From contig OZ023188.1 of the NCBI GenBank assembly GCA_963995505.1, positions 14,025,912-14,089,911 of the forward strand: a stretch of DNA of 64,000 nucleotides, in the 5' to 3' direction. A program made the position numbers and the translations under genes. The DNA comes from Hypericum androsaemum (taxonomy: Eukaryota > Streptophyta > Magnoliopsida > Malpighiales > Hypericaceae). The notes beneath the pieces are model-generated. The model was not told the origin of the DNA. It made no database searches and worked only from the letters and a program-made list of their open reading frames with translations. Positions 1-10,815 of this stretch are shown piece after piece. Numbering within the stretch: position 1 is the stretch's first letter; every line of letters begins with the position of its first letter.

Positions 1-470
1 GTCGTGTCCTTGAACCTCTTTTGTTGTGTTGTCCTTTGATATGCTTAATTCTCACTTATTTGTATATGAGGATACGAAAGTTACACGTAGTGGTACTGAG
101 ACGGCTACGGAGCATGGTGAAAGCTCCCAAGATCGGAGGGAGGATGTTGCATCTGAAACTACACTACCAATTGAGGCCACTACTGCTAGTGGGGTCACTA
201 GAGATGAGATTCTACCACCTGTTGCTACTGTTCCTACTTCTGAGTTAGAGAGGCAGGTGGTGATAGTGTAGACAGAGTTCTGAAAGTAATGGAGAAATTT
301 ATCGCTACTCAACAAACATAATTAGAACAGAATGTTACACTAGTTGCTAAATATGGCTCTTTGGGTGAGTTTTTGAAGTTGAATCCACCAACATTTTCTG
401 GCTTAAGTGATGATCCTCGGGTATTCATTGATGAGATGGAGAAGAGGAGAATGATCTTAATGTGTGATAA
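1..470 (+). pseudogene. Ty3-type retrotransposon gag N-terminal fragment
   Basis: Broken reading frames translate to an acidic, Thr/Ser-rich leader (about 26-270) followed by a segment around 361-450 containing LKLNPPTFSGLSDDP and a following acidic stretch, which is the usual start of the plant Ty3 retrotransposon gag domain. Stops interrupt the frame near 270 and 320, and the sequence leaves the gag frame at the start of the inverted repeat at 453. The fragment enters from outside the window, so its 5' end is unknown. No pol sequence follows. It is a decayed remnant. The family assignment rests on the gag motif only. Confidence 0.6.
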
Positions 471-550
471 AGAACGAATGGTGGAGTTTGGTTCCAATTA
501 GAATGAATGCAGCTAACTCCACCATTCGTTCTTTATCACACATTAAGATC
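453..550. repeat. Perfect 36-bp inverted repeat (hairpin)
   Basis: Positions 453-488 and 515-550 are exact reverse complements over 36 bp, separated by a 26-bp spacer. The left arm starts gatcttaatgtgtgat and the right arm ends atcacacattaagatc. The left arm is the last part of the gag fragment. The right arm is an inverted copy of it, and the similarity stops sharply at both outer edges. Confidence 0.9.
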
Positions 551-1518
551 CTCGGTATATGTGCATATATGCCAACATCCTGCCATATCTTAAAGGCGGG
601 ATTGGAGACACTTTCTCGATCCGCCGAATGTTCGTCCAGTTTTGTGATATAATTTTAGAATTATGTGTTCATGTGTCAAATTGCGTGACGTTCCGTAGTT
701 TGCTCATGTTTCTGTGTCACTGTAAGTATGACTTTTTAATAATGTACATTTCCAGTATGATTCATTTGCATGGTTAGTTATATGCATGTGTTAGGTATGT
801 TTGTGCATTGAGTGGATAAATAAAGTGTGATGCATATCTTATTTGTTTACGGAGTTGTTCCAAAACACTCATCCCCTCTCACCAGCTTTGCAGAAACTCG
901 TGAGTTGTTCCAAAATACTCATTCCCTCTCACCAGCTTTGGAGAAACTCGTGCACGAGTTGTATTAGATCTACTCTGATCGTGTCAAGTCCACTTTTTCT
1001 CCAAGACTTGCGTTGAGGTCTCCAGTTTTATTATGCTCTTCGGTCTAGTAGCTCCGTAGTTACATGATTCGCTTGAATCTTGGGAATATGTAATTAATAA
1101 GAATATATTGATATGTGTTAATAAGGCAAACCTTAAGTTTTATTTTTGTAAATTTCATATTTGAAACTAAAAAAATTTTAAGTTTTAAATTTTAATTTTA
1201 GTGGTTTATGATGAGTTGGAAGAAAATTTGAATATGTTTGAGGCTCTCTAGATTTTTTATGTGATTAAAAGAGTCGAGGTCTAGCGCCGGTCACCGACCT
1301 GAGTTTGGGTGGTGACATCTATCCAGTCATCAAACAGAACCTCCGAAGGGGAATAAACGAGCTCAGCTACTACATCGCCCACTCCCGGAAGGGCAGCCTA
1401 AGAGAAGTACACACCCCGAAGGGCTGCGAAGAATGAATGGTTCTTTTGAACCTGCGGGAGTAAGTCAGCTCTGGTAGAGGGCAGAATTGGACCCGCATTG
1501 AACGGAGCGAGACTCGGA
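551..1518. other. No gene seen; contains a 50-bp tandem duplication at 852-951
   Basis: No supportable coding region. Units 852-901 and 902-951 are 50 bp each and differ at three positions. Each starts gagttgttccaaaa and ends gagaaactcgt or cagaaactcgt. The rest is AT-rich, apart from a more GC-rich stretch at about 1270-1510 that may belong to the RRM-like fragment downstream. Confidence 0.6.
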
Positions 1519-1797
1519 CTAGCTGGACACTTCTTCCCGCCTATGAGAAATTTGGCCTTGGACACGAACAACCGCTTGAGTTATTCTGTTCCACCCTCGA
1601 AATATTAACCCAAAAGATGATGGCATCTGTGTCCTCCTGGCAAGGAACCCGGATAAACTCGAACCTACACTGTCACTTGGAGTGTTTAGTGGCGATGTAA
1701 GCATCAACCACATTGCAACAACCTTTGAAAAATTATGGAAGGCTGCGAGATTCCATTGAACGGGTAAGTTATCGACGAAAAGCGTCGACGTCGCCAT
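1519..1797 (-). pseudogene. RRM-like coding fragment
   Basis: A 92-codon minus-strand frame begins MATSTLFVDNLP, which resembles the RNP2 strand of an RNA-recognition motif. It ends with a stretch SFGLIFRGWNRITQAVVRV that resembles the RNP1 strand and the following helix. The segment between the two does not fit an RRM, suggesting a frameshift or rearrangement. No intron sites or flanking exons are evident. It is probably a decayed or transposon-carried piece of an RNA-binding protein gene. The match is weak and read by eye. Confidence 0.35.
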
Positions 1798-1799
1798 AA

Positions 1800-4202
1800 C
1801 GAGAAGGATACTCCACCGCCACCCCCAGACCTTCCGACCAGTGCAAGGAGGAGGGGGCGGCGGCGATGGACCCCCTGAGGAGCGGCCGGTAGAGGTAATA
1901 AGGTTACAAATTTGGGCTAGAAGGAGGAGGACGGGGGTTGTGGTGGTGGTGGGTTGAAATTAGGTAGAAGGAAATGGGAGATCAAGGAAAAATCCATCAA
2001 TCCAGTGCCTTAAGATTTTGGGTTGGATATGAAGATTCTAATACGGTATCAGAGTGCATTGATCTTGTGTCCATTGTTGTATTCGCATAACTCCTATTTA
2101 TATTGGTGAAATCAAAGTATGTGCAATGTTCGCACAACCCAATTTATAATGGGTCACACGTGGAACATCACCTTATTGTTTGAATTTTTTTTGAGAATTT
2201 TTTTATACCACTTTTGGTTTGAGTCGGATATAATCTCTCAAATGTGATAAAGTTCTTCAAATAAGTATTCAATACTATTATGTTCCTAAAAATTAGAATT
2301 CAAAACTTTTTAATTAAATTAATTTAATTGTAGATGCAAGTGGTTATTGTTAGTTGGATGTTTGCAAATAGGGTTACATTCCCCGTGAGTACGGCGACGG
2401 AAAATCAGCCGAAGTTATGCTATGAATAGTTGAGATCTTCCTAAACGACCCACTCAATGGTTGACATTTAAGTGCACCAATGCTCTTTTTTTTTCAAGGA
2501 TTATAATTATATGATGGAGATAAAGCTGCGGTGTTATTCCTAGAGAAGTATGATCGAATCCCTCGTTTGAAGGCTGCTTAGTTGACGAGTTTATTTACTT
2601 TCCTGTTTCCTAGTTCATTCAATTTCCTAGTTTGACAAAGTCTATTATTTGGAAGTTTAGTAATTATAGGTCTCTTGTGAACTCTATATAAGAGAACCTA
2701 CTTTTTTTTTACTGCAGATTTTGATAATAAAATCCCTAGGGTTTCTACCCAAATTCCGTGTTCGTTGAACTCATTAAATTGAGGCTCATATCCTCTGTTT
2801 CTGTACGCCTTTTCTGCATCACTATACTCTTTTTATCTTTTAGGGTTTAAACTTTAAACTTAATGTCGTACACAACGAGGGTTCAAACTTTGGTCCTCGA
2901 GATATGATAATATGGTACAAGCAAATATACAGGCCGGCCCTATATTGAAGATGATTCATTTTTATACCGAAATTCAGTGAGTGGTTGAACATCAGCCAAT
3001 TTTTTGGATCGGTTAGTTATCGTGTTTTGATTGACCTGTTCATATCAAAATGACAACAAAATTTATTTGGAAAGAATAATTTTACAAATAATTAAAGACA
3101 TCATTTATGATCCAATGAATCCAAAATGATTGACCGGTTCCAAAAGTATATATATGGTTTGGTATCATACATAAAAAAAGTCAAAATTATCATTTCAGTT
3201 AATGTAGTTAACAGCCTGACCTCCCCTTCTTCAACTTGGAATCCACCTCCACTATCACCTTCGCCTTCTTCTCCACTTCGACGACCTCTCCCATCCTCCA
3301 TGACGTCGTCGTTTCCGAGAGAGAGAATGGAGATGGACTTGATTTGGAGTGGAGTGAGAAAGAGCAGGGCACAACGTGTGCTTCAGGAGGGAGTGAACCG
3401 CCGCGATCGTCCCCCGGAGATACTCCTAGTATTTATATACATATACATATATGTATATATAAAGTGGAATTTTGTTATTCGTGCAAATTTGTAATGTTTT
3501 AAAAATTGCGGTCCGACTGATAGTCTGATCAGTCGGATTGCTACCTGGGATCAAAATTTGTTCGGACCACCTGATCAGGTGATTCTGGGTAATCAGGTTC
3601 GCCGGGATCAGAAAAATTAGTATTTATTTTTTTATTTTATCAAATTTAATTTAAAAACAAAATCTCAACTTCCACGCTCGGACCCTGTACATCACTTTTG
3701 GCTCACAACAAACTTATCTTTTTAATAATTCTCGATACTATGACAACTAAGTCAAACGAATTGGACTAATAGGTCGAACAAGAAAACTCGTATAATCATC
3801 TTCTTGTACTTCTAGACTTGTTTAATTTATGTTTGTAGACTTTGTTTCGATAAATTGTATAACAAAATTGCTAAATATTTGAATTTATTTGGTATTTTAT
3901 CATTTTTTAATGCTAAATTAAATTTATTAAATTTTATTTAATAATATTAATATCAAATAAAAGTCCTGGTCTGACTGACAACCTGATCAGTCGGACAAGA
4001 TGAATCGAAAATTTTAAGAATTTTGGGTCGTCTTCCAGGTCGGTTTTAAAAATATTGCAAATTTAAATCCAATGTATTGAAAAACAAAACGGAGATTGAA
4101 AAAAAAAATACTTTAGATCTTCTTAGTGATTAGATCTATAAAAATTTGGAGTAACTAACCGAACTAGAAAATGGAGATTACGCTTTCAGGCTATGGATAC
4201 AA
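1800..4202. other. Intergenic repeat debris; possible LTR-like promoter near 2680
   Basis: No gene supported. Around 2580-2820 the sequence looks like the R/U5 part of a plant LTR: ctatataagagaac (TATA-like) at about 2681, then a pyrimidine run and a region rich in cct/ttt. I found no second copy and no target duplication. Short frames at 3101-3502 are low-complexity. Near 3510-3540 there is a small imperfect palindrome (tccgactga ... tcagtcgga), and a related motif recurs near 3970. Confidence 0.35.
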
Positions 4203-4211
4203 ATTAATTTT

Positions 4212-5941
4212 GAAAAAAAGTACACTTTAGTATCCTATAGTTTGATGCTTTTCAAATTTAGGCCATGTGATTAGATTTTCATTTTTAAGCCCGGTGGTTT
4301 TTTTTCCCGCTAGGACACGTCTCAGTCCCGGGCAGCCCGGGTAGCTACCCCACCATTTGGCCCTTCACATAGGCTCTACATCTCCAAAAATGACGTCGTT
4401 TGACATCCTACGTGGACGTTTAGTTGGTTAAGTTGTTGCTGACGTATCATGTGGCAAATTAACAAATTAATCTCAAAACATGAAATATATTTTAAAAATC
4501 AATCCTTCCAATTTCTCTCTCCACCCAACTTCTAACATCATCTTTAACCTTCCAACTTCAAAGAGTGATTCATCTTTCAGAAAATCAAGTCAATAAAGAG
4601 GGCGATTTGAGTCACTCATTCACCCCCATTAAACCCCAACCCAACACTAACTAAAAAAATCCAATCCAAAACCCAATTTTTTTTTGCATAGTACTTTATA
4701 TGATCAGTAAAATCCTAACTATGTTCATGACCCTGTATACCGAAGAAGCTAATTCTACTAAGCGAATTTATCCATTCACGTAACGTCTACGATCCACAAA
4801 GACCAAGACCAAGACGAAGCTAGAGAAAAGGACCGAAGGCATATTCTTTTCCCACATCAGAAGCTTCCTAGTAATTCCACCATTGAATCTCTAAACAATG
4901 ACCACAAAAAGGGAAAGAACCCTCCAATATCCCCAAATCACATGCAAAACTGATACCCAAAACTAAAAGATGGAAAACCCACAAACAAAATCACGTCAAA
5001 ATCCAAACCCAGAAGATTTCCAGCCCCGGACCGCATAAAGTTACAAGCTTTAAGCTCAATTCAGTAGATTCACACCACAATTCACCTGCGAGAGATCACA
5101 AAGAAAAGGGGAAGAGAGAATTACGGGGAATTCAGACTCGGAGAGGCCGAAGTCAAGAGGCTTTTTGTCCAGCAACCTCCTTCATCCTTCCTCACTCGGA
5201 GAGGACGAAGTCCAGAGACTTTTTGTCGCTATCTGGCTCCTATTAAATTCTTGTCTTAGTCTTGTCTTGGATTAGATCTACTGCGTCGTCCTTTTCCAGC
5301 GGAGAATTACTGCGTGGTCCCTTCCACTTATTCTGCTCAATTTAGTTTTTGATGTTCAATTTGAGAGAGAGAGAGAGATGAGGAGAAGGATAGAGAGAGA
5401 TTTTTTTTAAAATATAAACTAATTTGGGATTAATTTGGTAATTTGTCATACGCCATGTCAGCCAGGGACGGAGGGAGGTTTGATGTTGCCCCACTTAATT
5501 TGGGATAATTTAGTAATTTAGTAATTGCTCCCACTTAATTTTTTATGTTTGATAATTATGTATATTTTTTAATATATGTCCCTACTAAAATTAGAAATTG
5601 ATCCCACTAAAAAATTAATCAACCTAAAAATTAAAATCAGAATGGTCCATTATCGACTTATCAGTCGGGCCCAAAAAATTATATTGCCCTCACTCCCCAA
5701 ATTTTCTGGCTCCGTCCCTGATGTCACCTACGACTTAGTCCACGTAGGACGCCAAACAACATCGTTTTGCAGGATGTAGAGCTTACGTGGAGGGCCAAAT
5801 GGCGGGACAGCTACTTGGGCTGCCCGGGATTGAGACGTATCCGAGAAAAAAAATCACAGGACTTGAAATTGAAAATTTAAACAACACGGCCTAAATTTAG
5901 AAAGCATCAAACTATATGGTACTAAAATATACTGTTTTCCC
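4212..5941. mobile_element. Non-autonomous Mutator-like element (MULE), 9-bp TSD
   Basis: The two ends are inverted repeats of roughly 330 bp. The left reads gaaaaaaagtacactttagt and the right, reversed, gggaaaacagtatattttag. The similarity continues inward through tagtttgatgctttt, gtagct and caaattaatc to about 4530 and 5340. The 9-bp sequence attaatttt flanks both ends (4203-4211 and 5942-5950). Long inverted repeats with a 9-bp duplication are the hallmark of Mutator elements. No transposase is present. The interior (about 4530-5340) could be captured DNA, but I recognise no gene in it. A hAT MITE interrupts the right repeat. Confidence 0.85.
5463..5720. mobile_element. hAT-like MITE nested in the MULE right TIR
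   Basis: The 258-bp insert has short terminal inverted repeats, cagggacgga at the left and tccgtccctg at the right. It is flanked by 8-bp repeats atgtcagc (5455-5462) and atgtcacc (5721-5728) with one mismatch, as hAT elements leave. Removing the insert plus one flank restores alignment of the MULE right repeat to its left repeat (ctgac.tat.catg.gcaaatt), so the target was this MULE. Confidence 0.85.
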
Positions 5942-6087
5942 ATTAATTTTTGGTCATATGTATCACCCGTCATTTTAGTGCATTTCCTAAGCTGTTCTGA
6001 CTTGATCCAACCGTCCATTTAAAAAATAATTTCATCTCGATCCATCAGCCCACAATTCATTTTATCGAGACGGAAGAAAGATGGTTG

Positions 6088-6348
6088 TGTTATGAATTAT
6101 CTATAATCTAAGCATATGAATATGGAGAATGATAAGGAAAATAGTAGAGAATGAAGTTCTCATTAATGGGTGTAGAATGTGTGTACAATTACAATGCTAT
6201 TTATAGGCAATTACATCAATTAAACAATAACCTACATCAATGTAAAGTGGAGGAAAACATGGAGTAGAACATGGAGGTGAGGTGGAGGAGAACATGGAGG
6301 AACATGGGAGAACATGGAAGAAACATGACATCCATATTATACATAATA
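6088..6348 (-). repeat. Copia element 1, 3' LTR
   Basis: This is the left LTR of the element. On the plus strand it starts tgttatgaatta and ends acataata, so the element's LTR runs TATTATG...CATAACA, with a 5'-TA rather than 5'-TG terminus. A TATA-like ctatttatag (minus-strand CTATAAATAG) lies at about 6198. The adjacent polypurine tract reads AAGGGGGAG on the minus strand at 6349-6357. Confidence 0.92.
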
Positions 6349-6377
6349 CTCCCCCTTGGATGCCATTTGAATAATGA

Positions 6378-6526
6378 GCCTCATTAAAACCTTATTAGGA
6401 AAAATCCTATGGGAAAAAAATCCTAATCAAAGGAAAAAGAGTACATCATCATAAAATTACTGCCTCATTAAAACCTTACCCGGAAAACCCATTGGGACAA
6501 AACCGTGGTTAAGGAAAAAGAGTACA
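6378..6526. repeat. Direct repeat in Copia 1 3' untranslated region
   Basis: Two related units (6378-6445 and 6462-6526) each start gcctcattaaaacctta and end ggaaaaagagtaca, between the RNase H remnant and the 3' LTR. No coding role is evident. Confidence 0.7.
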
Positions 6527-6558
6527 GTGTAAAATGATATCTCCCCCTCATGTCTACA

Positions 6559-7076
6559 TCATTTGAGATCTCTGAGTCGTTTCAGACCAATGTTACGAAC
6601 ATGCTTCTCAAAAACTGCAGTGGTCAGGGATTTCGTGAACAAATCTACCAAATTGTCACTTGAACGAATTTGTTCAACGCTTATCTCCCCATCCTTTTGA
6701 AGATCATGTGTGAAAAAGAACTTTGGTGATATATGTTTTGTTCGATCACCTTTAATATATCCTTCTTTTAATTGTGTGATGCATGCAACATTATCCTCAT
6801 ATAAGGTCGTAGGTATTCCCTTTTGAAAAGGTAATCCACAAGATTCTCGAATGTGTTTGACAATAGATCTCAACCAAACACATTCTCGACTTGCTTCATG
6901 AATAGCCAAAATCTCAGAATGATTATATCAGGTCGTGTATGACCAGCGAGATACATTAGCGCACCTATTGCACTAAGATATGGTACTTCAGGACCAAGAA
7001 ATTCTTCACCATTTTCTCGAGGTCTGAAAAGGTCCCTTTTCACATCAAGTGACCTTATAACCATTGGAGTGTTCAA
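6559..7076 (-). pseudogene. Copia 1 RNase H and RT C-terminal remnants
   Basis: Two overlapping minus-strand frames. The frame 6870-7076 has VPYLSAIGALMYLAGHTRPD, the conserved segment just after the RT palm. The frame 6559-6909 has the RNase H half of a Copia polyprotein with YEDNVACI, a KHI motif (canonical GKHI degraded to RTKHI), and the terminal DLFTKSL and RNIGLKRL motifs. The first catalytic part of RNase H, normally between the two, is deleted or scrambled near 6880-6930. This cannot give an active enzyme. Confidence 0.85.
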
Positions 7077-7079
7077 ATA

Positions 7080-7880
7080 ATGGTCTTGGTTTAACCCTTA
7101 GATAATAAACCAGACAATCTCAACATATGAGGTACGTTGCGAGGATACTGCAACTACTTATAATGTGAAAATCGTAGTGGTAGGGTCCTTTCATTCATGA
7201 ATACTTGATTAAGTCTAGAACATGATTATGTGTCTTTTCAAATAACTTAATCATATTATCTCATTCAATTAATTGATCATATTGTCACTTTAGACACCAT
7301 TCTAAAAGTGACGTGTATTGGCCAATGACTAACGATCCAATTAATCATGAGAAGACAAGTATTCTCTCCAAGTATATTAGAGGAATGAATCCTATTCTTG
7401 GCTCAACTACCACGCACATATACTTCGTGATGTACCTGACACATGCCATATCTACCCCGTCAGGAGTGCAAGCGTCGGTCATGTTCAAGGCCCATCACTC
7501 CGTACATGTCGTGCGTATTGACCTCAAGTCAGAGGACTACTTCACAACTTCATAAACCGATATTCCCGTAGACACGTAAATAGAATACACCAAACGGTTT
7601 CTCGATCGGGTATGCTAATACTTTCCAAAGTATCTGTGCATCCATCATGAAATACTTAGTATCTCGTAGTTGTGAGAACTACTACATCCTCTAAGGATAT
7701 GATCCAGATCGCACACCAATCTCAATCGCATCATCGATATCTCATTCTCGATGATCATTGATTGGGGCTATTTAAGAACTATGTTCATAGTCATCCGAGA
7801 TCTCACATTCTCAATGACAACATTAGTTCATGGGAACATAAACATGAATATATGCAAACAATCAAACATTATATTCATTT
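7080..7880. other. Foreign segment replacing the RT core of Copia 1
   Basis: About 800 bp that does not translate to RT in any frame lies exactly where the RT palm should be. RT coding resumes near 7900-8020 with the Copia TAYLYGSLD-like stretch on the minus strand, and the post-palm part is at 6930-7076. The inserted text (for example ccaaacggtttctcgatcgg near 7591) looks like retrotransposon 3' noncoding sequence, but its source is not in this window. Confidence 0.6.
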
Positions 7881-8020
7881 TATGTAATGATTGATGCATA
7901 AAAATTCCTTTGATTAGAATCACGTACTTCTGGTACGTTGAATCCTTCTGGGATTCATATAAATGTCACTATCCAGTGAACCATATAAATAGGCTGTAAC
8001 AATATCCGTAAGACGCATAT

Positions 8021-9934
8021 TCAACTTTTCATGTACTGCAGACTTATCAAATATCGAAACGTGATTGCATCCACCACATGAGAATATGTCTCTTCATAAT
8101 CAAAACCAGGTCTTTGAGAAAAATCGTGTGCGACAATTCGTGCTTTATATCTCACGACTTTATTTTTCTCATTTCGTTTATGCATAAATACCCATTTGTA
8201 TCCTACGGGTTTCACACCTTTGGGTGTGCGGACTACAGGTCCGAAAACTTCACGTTTCGCAAATGAATCTAATTCAGATTTCATTGCGTCTTTCCAATTC
8301 GGCCAATCTTTTCTATGCATGCATTTCTCAATAGATTTTGGCTCTAGGTCCTCTTCACCTTCCATAATATTTAGCGCTACATGGTAGGCAAAAATATCGT
8401 CGATGGTAACTTCATTTCGGTTCCATTTTTCTCCAGTCATAACATAATTTATTGAGATCTCATGATTATCACAATGTTCAGGTACCTGATCTTCCATTGG
8501 AAGCGACTCATCTAGAGTCTGCCCTTCCTTGATATTAATATTGACTGGGGACTCTTCAGGAGTCAAGATATCCTCGGTTTGACCATCTTGATATTTTGCT
8601 CCTTTTCTTTTACGAGGATTTTTATCTTTGGAACCAATAGGTCTACCACGTTTAATTTGTGCCTTATTTTTATTGGCAATAATTGATCGTCCTTCAGGGA
8701 CATCAATTCTAAAAGGAGCATTAGCAGCCGGAATATGTGACTTAGTCACTCTCTTTGGGTCAGCAAAAGCGTCCGGCAACTGATTAGCTAAATTCTGCAG
8801 ATGAATTATCTTTTGAACTTCAAGTTCACTTTGCTTTGTGCGAGGATCTAAATAACACAATGATAATTCATTCCAGCTAATATCCTTTTCAGGCTGCTTA
8901 GTTTCTCCCCCTAATGTTGGAAATATTGATTCATCGAAATGACAATCGGCAAAACGTGCCGTAAATATATCTCCAGTATGTGGCTCAGTGTACTTTATTA
9001 TCGATGGAGATTCAAACCCAACATATATTCCCAACCTTCTTTGGGGTCCCATTTTAGTGCGTTGTGGTGGAGCAATTGGAATATAAACTGCACATCCAAA
9101 AATTCTTAGATGGGAAATATTTGGTTCCTGACCATGAACCAATTGTAATGGGGAGAATTCATGATAACTTGTTGGCCTGATGCGAATTAACATTGCTGCA
9201 TGTAAAACAGCATGTCCCCAAGCAGAAATAGGGAGTTTCGCTCTCATTAGTAATGGCCTTGCAATTAATTGAATCCGTTTAATAAATGATTCGGCAAGAC
9301 CATTTTGAGTGTGAACATGAGCTACAGGATGTTCAACGTTTATACCAATGGCCATACAATAATCATTGAATGTTTGAGAAGTGAATTCACCAGCATTATC
9401 AAGGCGAATGGTCTTAATGGGATTATCTGGAAAATGAGCTCGTAATCGAATTAACTGAGCTAGTAATCTCGCAAACGCCAGGTTGCGAGTTGATAATAAA
9501 GATACATGTGACCATCTAGTTGATGCATCAATTAATACCATAAAGTATCTAAATGGTCCACATGGTGGATGAATAGGTCCACATATATCACCATGTATAC
9601 GTTCCAAAAATTCGAGGGATGCAGTCCCAATTTTAGCTGGTGATGGCCTGGTTATTAATTTTCCTTGAGAGCATGCAACGCATGACAATTCATTGGATAG
9701 GAAAATCTTCTGGTTCCTTAAAGAATGTCCACATGAATTGTTAATAACTTTTCGCATCATTATTGACCCGGGATGGCCCAACCGGTCATGCCAAATTATA
9801 AAATCAGTAAACTTCTGGTTTACTGTTGCATGTGCCTCAATTGCACTAATATACGTATAATATAAGCCACATGAATAAGTGGGTAGCTTTTCCAACACAC
9901 ACTTTTTACCCGAAATAATATTTGTAATATACAA
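8021..9934 (-). pseudogene. Copia 1 pol: GAG-pre-integrase, integrase, start of RT
   Basis: A 637-codon open frame. In order: zinc-binding pre-integrase (HDRLGHPG near residue 49, CVACSQGK near 84), integrase core with HGDICGP, RLDNAGEF and HTQNGLAE supplying the D, D and E of the catalytic triad, the integrase C-terminal region (RRLGIYVGFESP), a Lys/Arg-rich linker with GRPIGSKDK, then the first part of RT (YKWVFMHKRNEKN ... ARIVAHDFSQRPG). The frame ends in early RT, where the foreign segment intrudes. The integrase looks intact, but there is no RT catalytic YVDD box, so the element cannot copy itself. Confidence 0.9.
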
Positions 9935-9962
9935 ATATTCTTTGTTTCCTTCATTTGTTGTC

Positions 9963-10265
9963 TCAACATGATACCCATTTTTGGCGTATATCTTTGAAAC
10001 TTAATAAGTTTCTTTGAGACTTAGGAGAATATAATGCATTATTTATGCAAAAATTCGTACCTCCAGGTAATAATAAATTAGCTCTTCCGGAGCCTTCAAT
10101 TAAATTTGCAGTACCTAATATAGTACTAACATTTGCCTCTAGCATTTGCAAATGAAGGAAATAATTATCATCCTTAAGTATGGTGTGCGTTGTGGCACTA
10201 TCTGCTAAAGACAGATCTCTTTCTCGAGTAGATGAGCCAACTCGTGCCAATTCCATACTCATCAT
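9963..10265 (-). pseudogene. Copia 1 protease region
   Basis: A 100-codon frame with DSATTHTILKDDNYF, the Copia aspartic protease active-site region (usual D-S/T-G replaced by D-S-A), then the C-terminal LYSPKSQRNLLSFKDIR segment. It goes out of frame near 9985 in a run of A/T bases. The correct continuation (YHVETTNEGNKEY) is in another frame and leads into the integrase frame at 9934. Upstream it is broken by a tandem duplication. Confidence 0.85.
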
Positions 10266-10383
10266 TGCAAATGAAGGAAATATTTATCATCCTTAAGTAT
10301 GGTGTGTGTTGTGGCACTATCTGCTAAAGACAGATCTCTTTCTCGAGTAGATGGGCCAACTCGTGCCAATTCCATACTCATCA
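10146..10383. repeat. 119-bp tandem duplication in Copia 1 protease coding region
   Basis: Units 10146-10264 and 10265-10383 start ttgcaaatgaagga and end ccatactcatca, with three or four differences. Because 119 is not a multiple of three, the duplication shifts the protease frame, and the duplicated copy runs into TGA codons at the junction. Confidence 0.9.
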
Positions 10384-10429
10384 TAAAGAAATATTTAAAT
10401 TAAATTTAAGCAACGAAAATATGATAATA

Positions 10430-10815
10430 AAAAAAAACCAGGAAATATACTTAAGAAATGAACAAGAACATGAATATTAAACTGCTGTTCAATAAGGAAA
10501 TCAGCAACATCCAAATGAGTGAAGTCATTTAGGCCAAATTCAGGGCTACCATCCATGTTTATAATGCCAGAGCCATAATCCTGATAAAGTTCAACTAGAT
10601 ACTTTGGTGCACAACAGGTGCGAGCTCAGTGGCCTTTGCATCCACAACGATGAGATGAATTTTCCATTTTTATTCCACTATCACCATCTCTTCGTGGTTT
10701 CTTTTCTTTGTTCTCCCACTTCAGGTGGCGAGACGTATTCTTAAAATTACCACCACGGTAACCATATCCTCCACGATCATTATCATGTTCACGACCGCGA
10801 CCCCGGCCTATTAAA
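10430..10815 (-). pseudogene. Copia 1 gag C-terminal remnant with zinc knuckle
   Basis: Minus-strand translation gives an Arg/Gly-rich tract, a Lys-rich stretch and a CCHC-like SHRCGCKGH motif near 10640, interrupted by a stop, then KYLVELYQDYGSG and SPEFGLNDFTHLDVADFL. This is the end of a Copia gag. The N-terminal two-thirds of gag is absent between here and the 5' LTR. Confidence 0.7.

Noticed and set aside
2450..2860. Possible solo LTR
   Set aside because: TATA-like and U5-like text only; no TG/CA ends with a matching 5-bp duplication.
3101..3502. Overlapping frames of 66-122 codons
   Set aside because: Simple Ser/Pro or Gly/Glu-rich translation and no splice or domain evidence.
3490..4060. 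Possible MITE with tccgactga/tcagtcgga motifs
   Set aside because: End repeats align poorly and no target duplication was found, although similar words occur in intron 7 of the U-box gene.
7313..7555. 80-codon plus-strand frame inside Copia 1
   Set aside because: Lies antisense within the foreign segment, with no recognisable motif.
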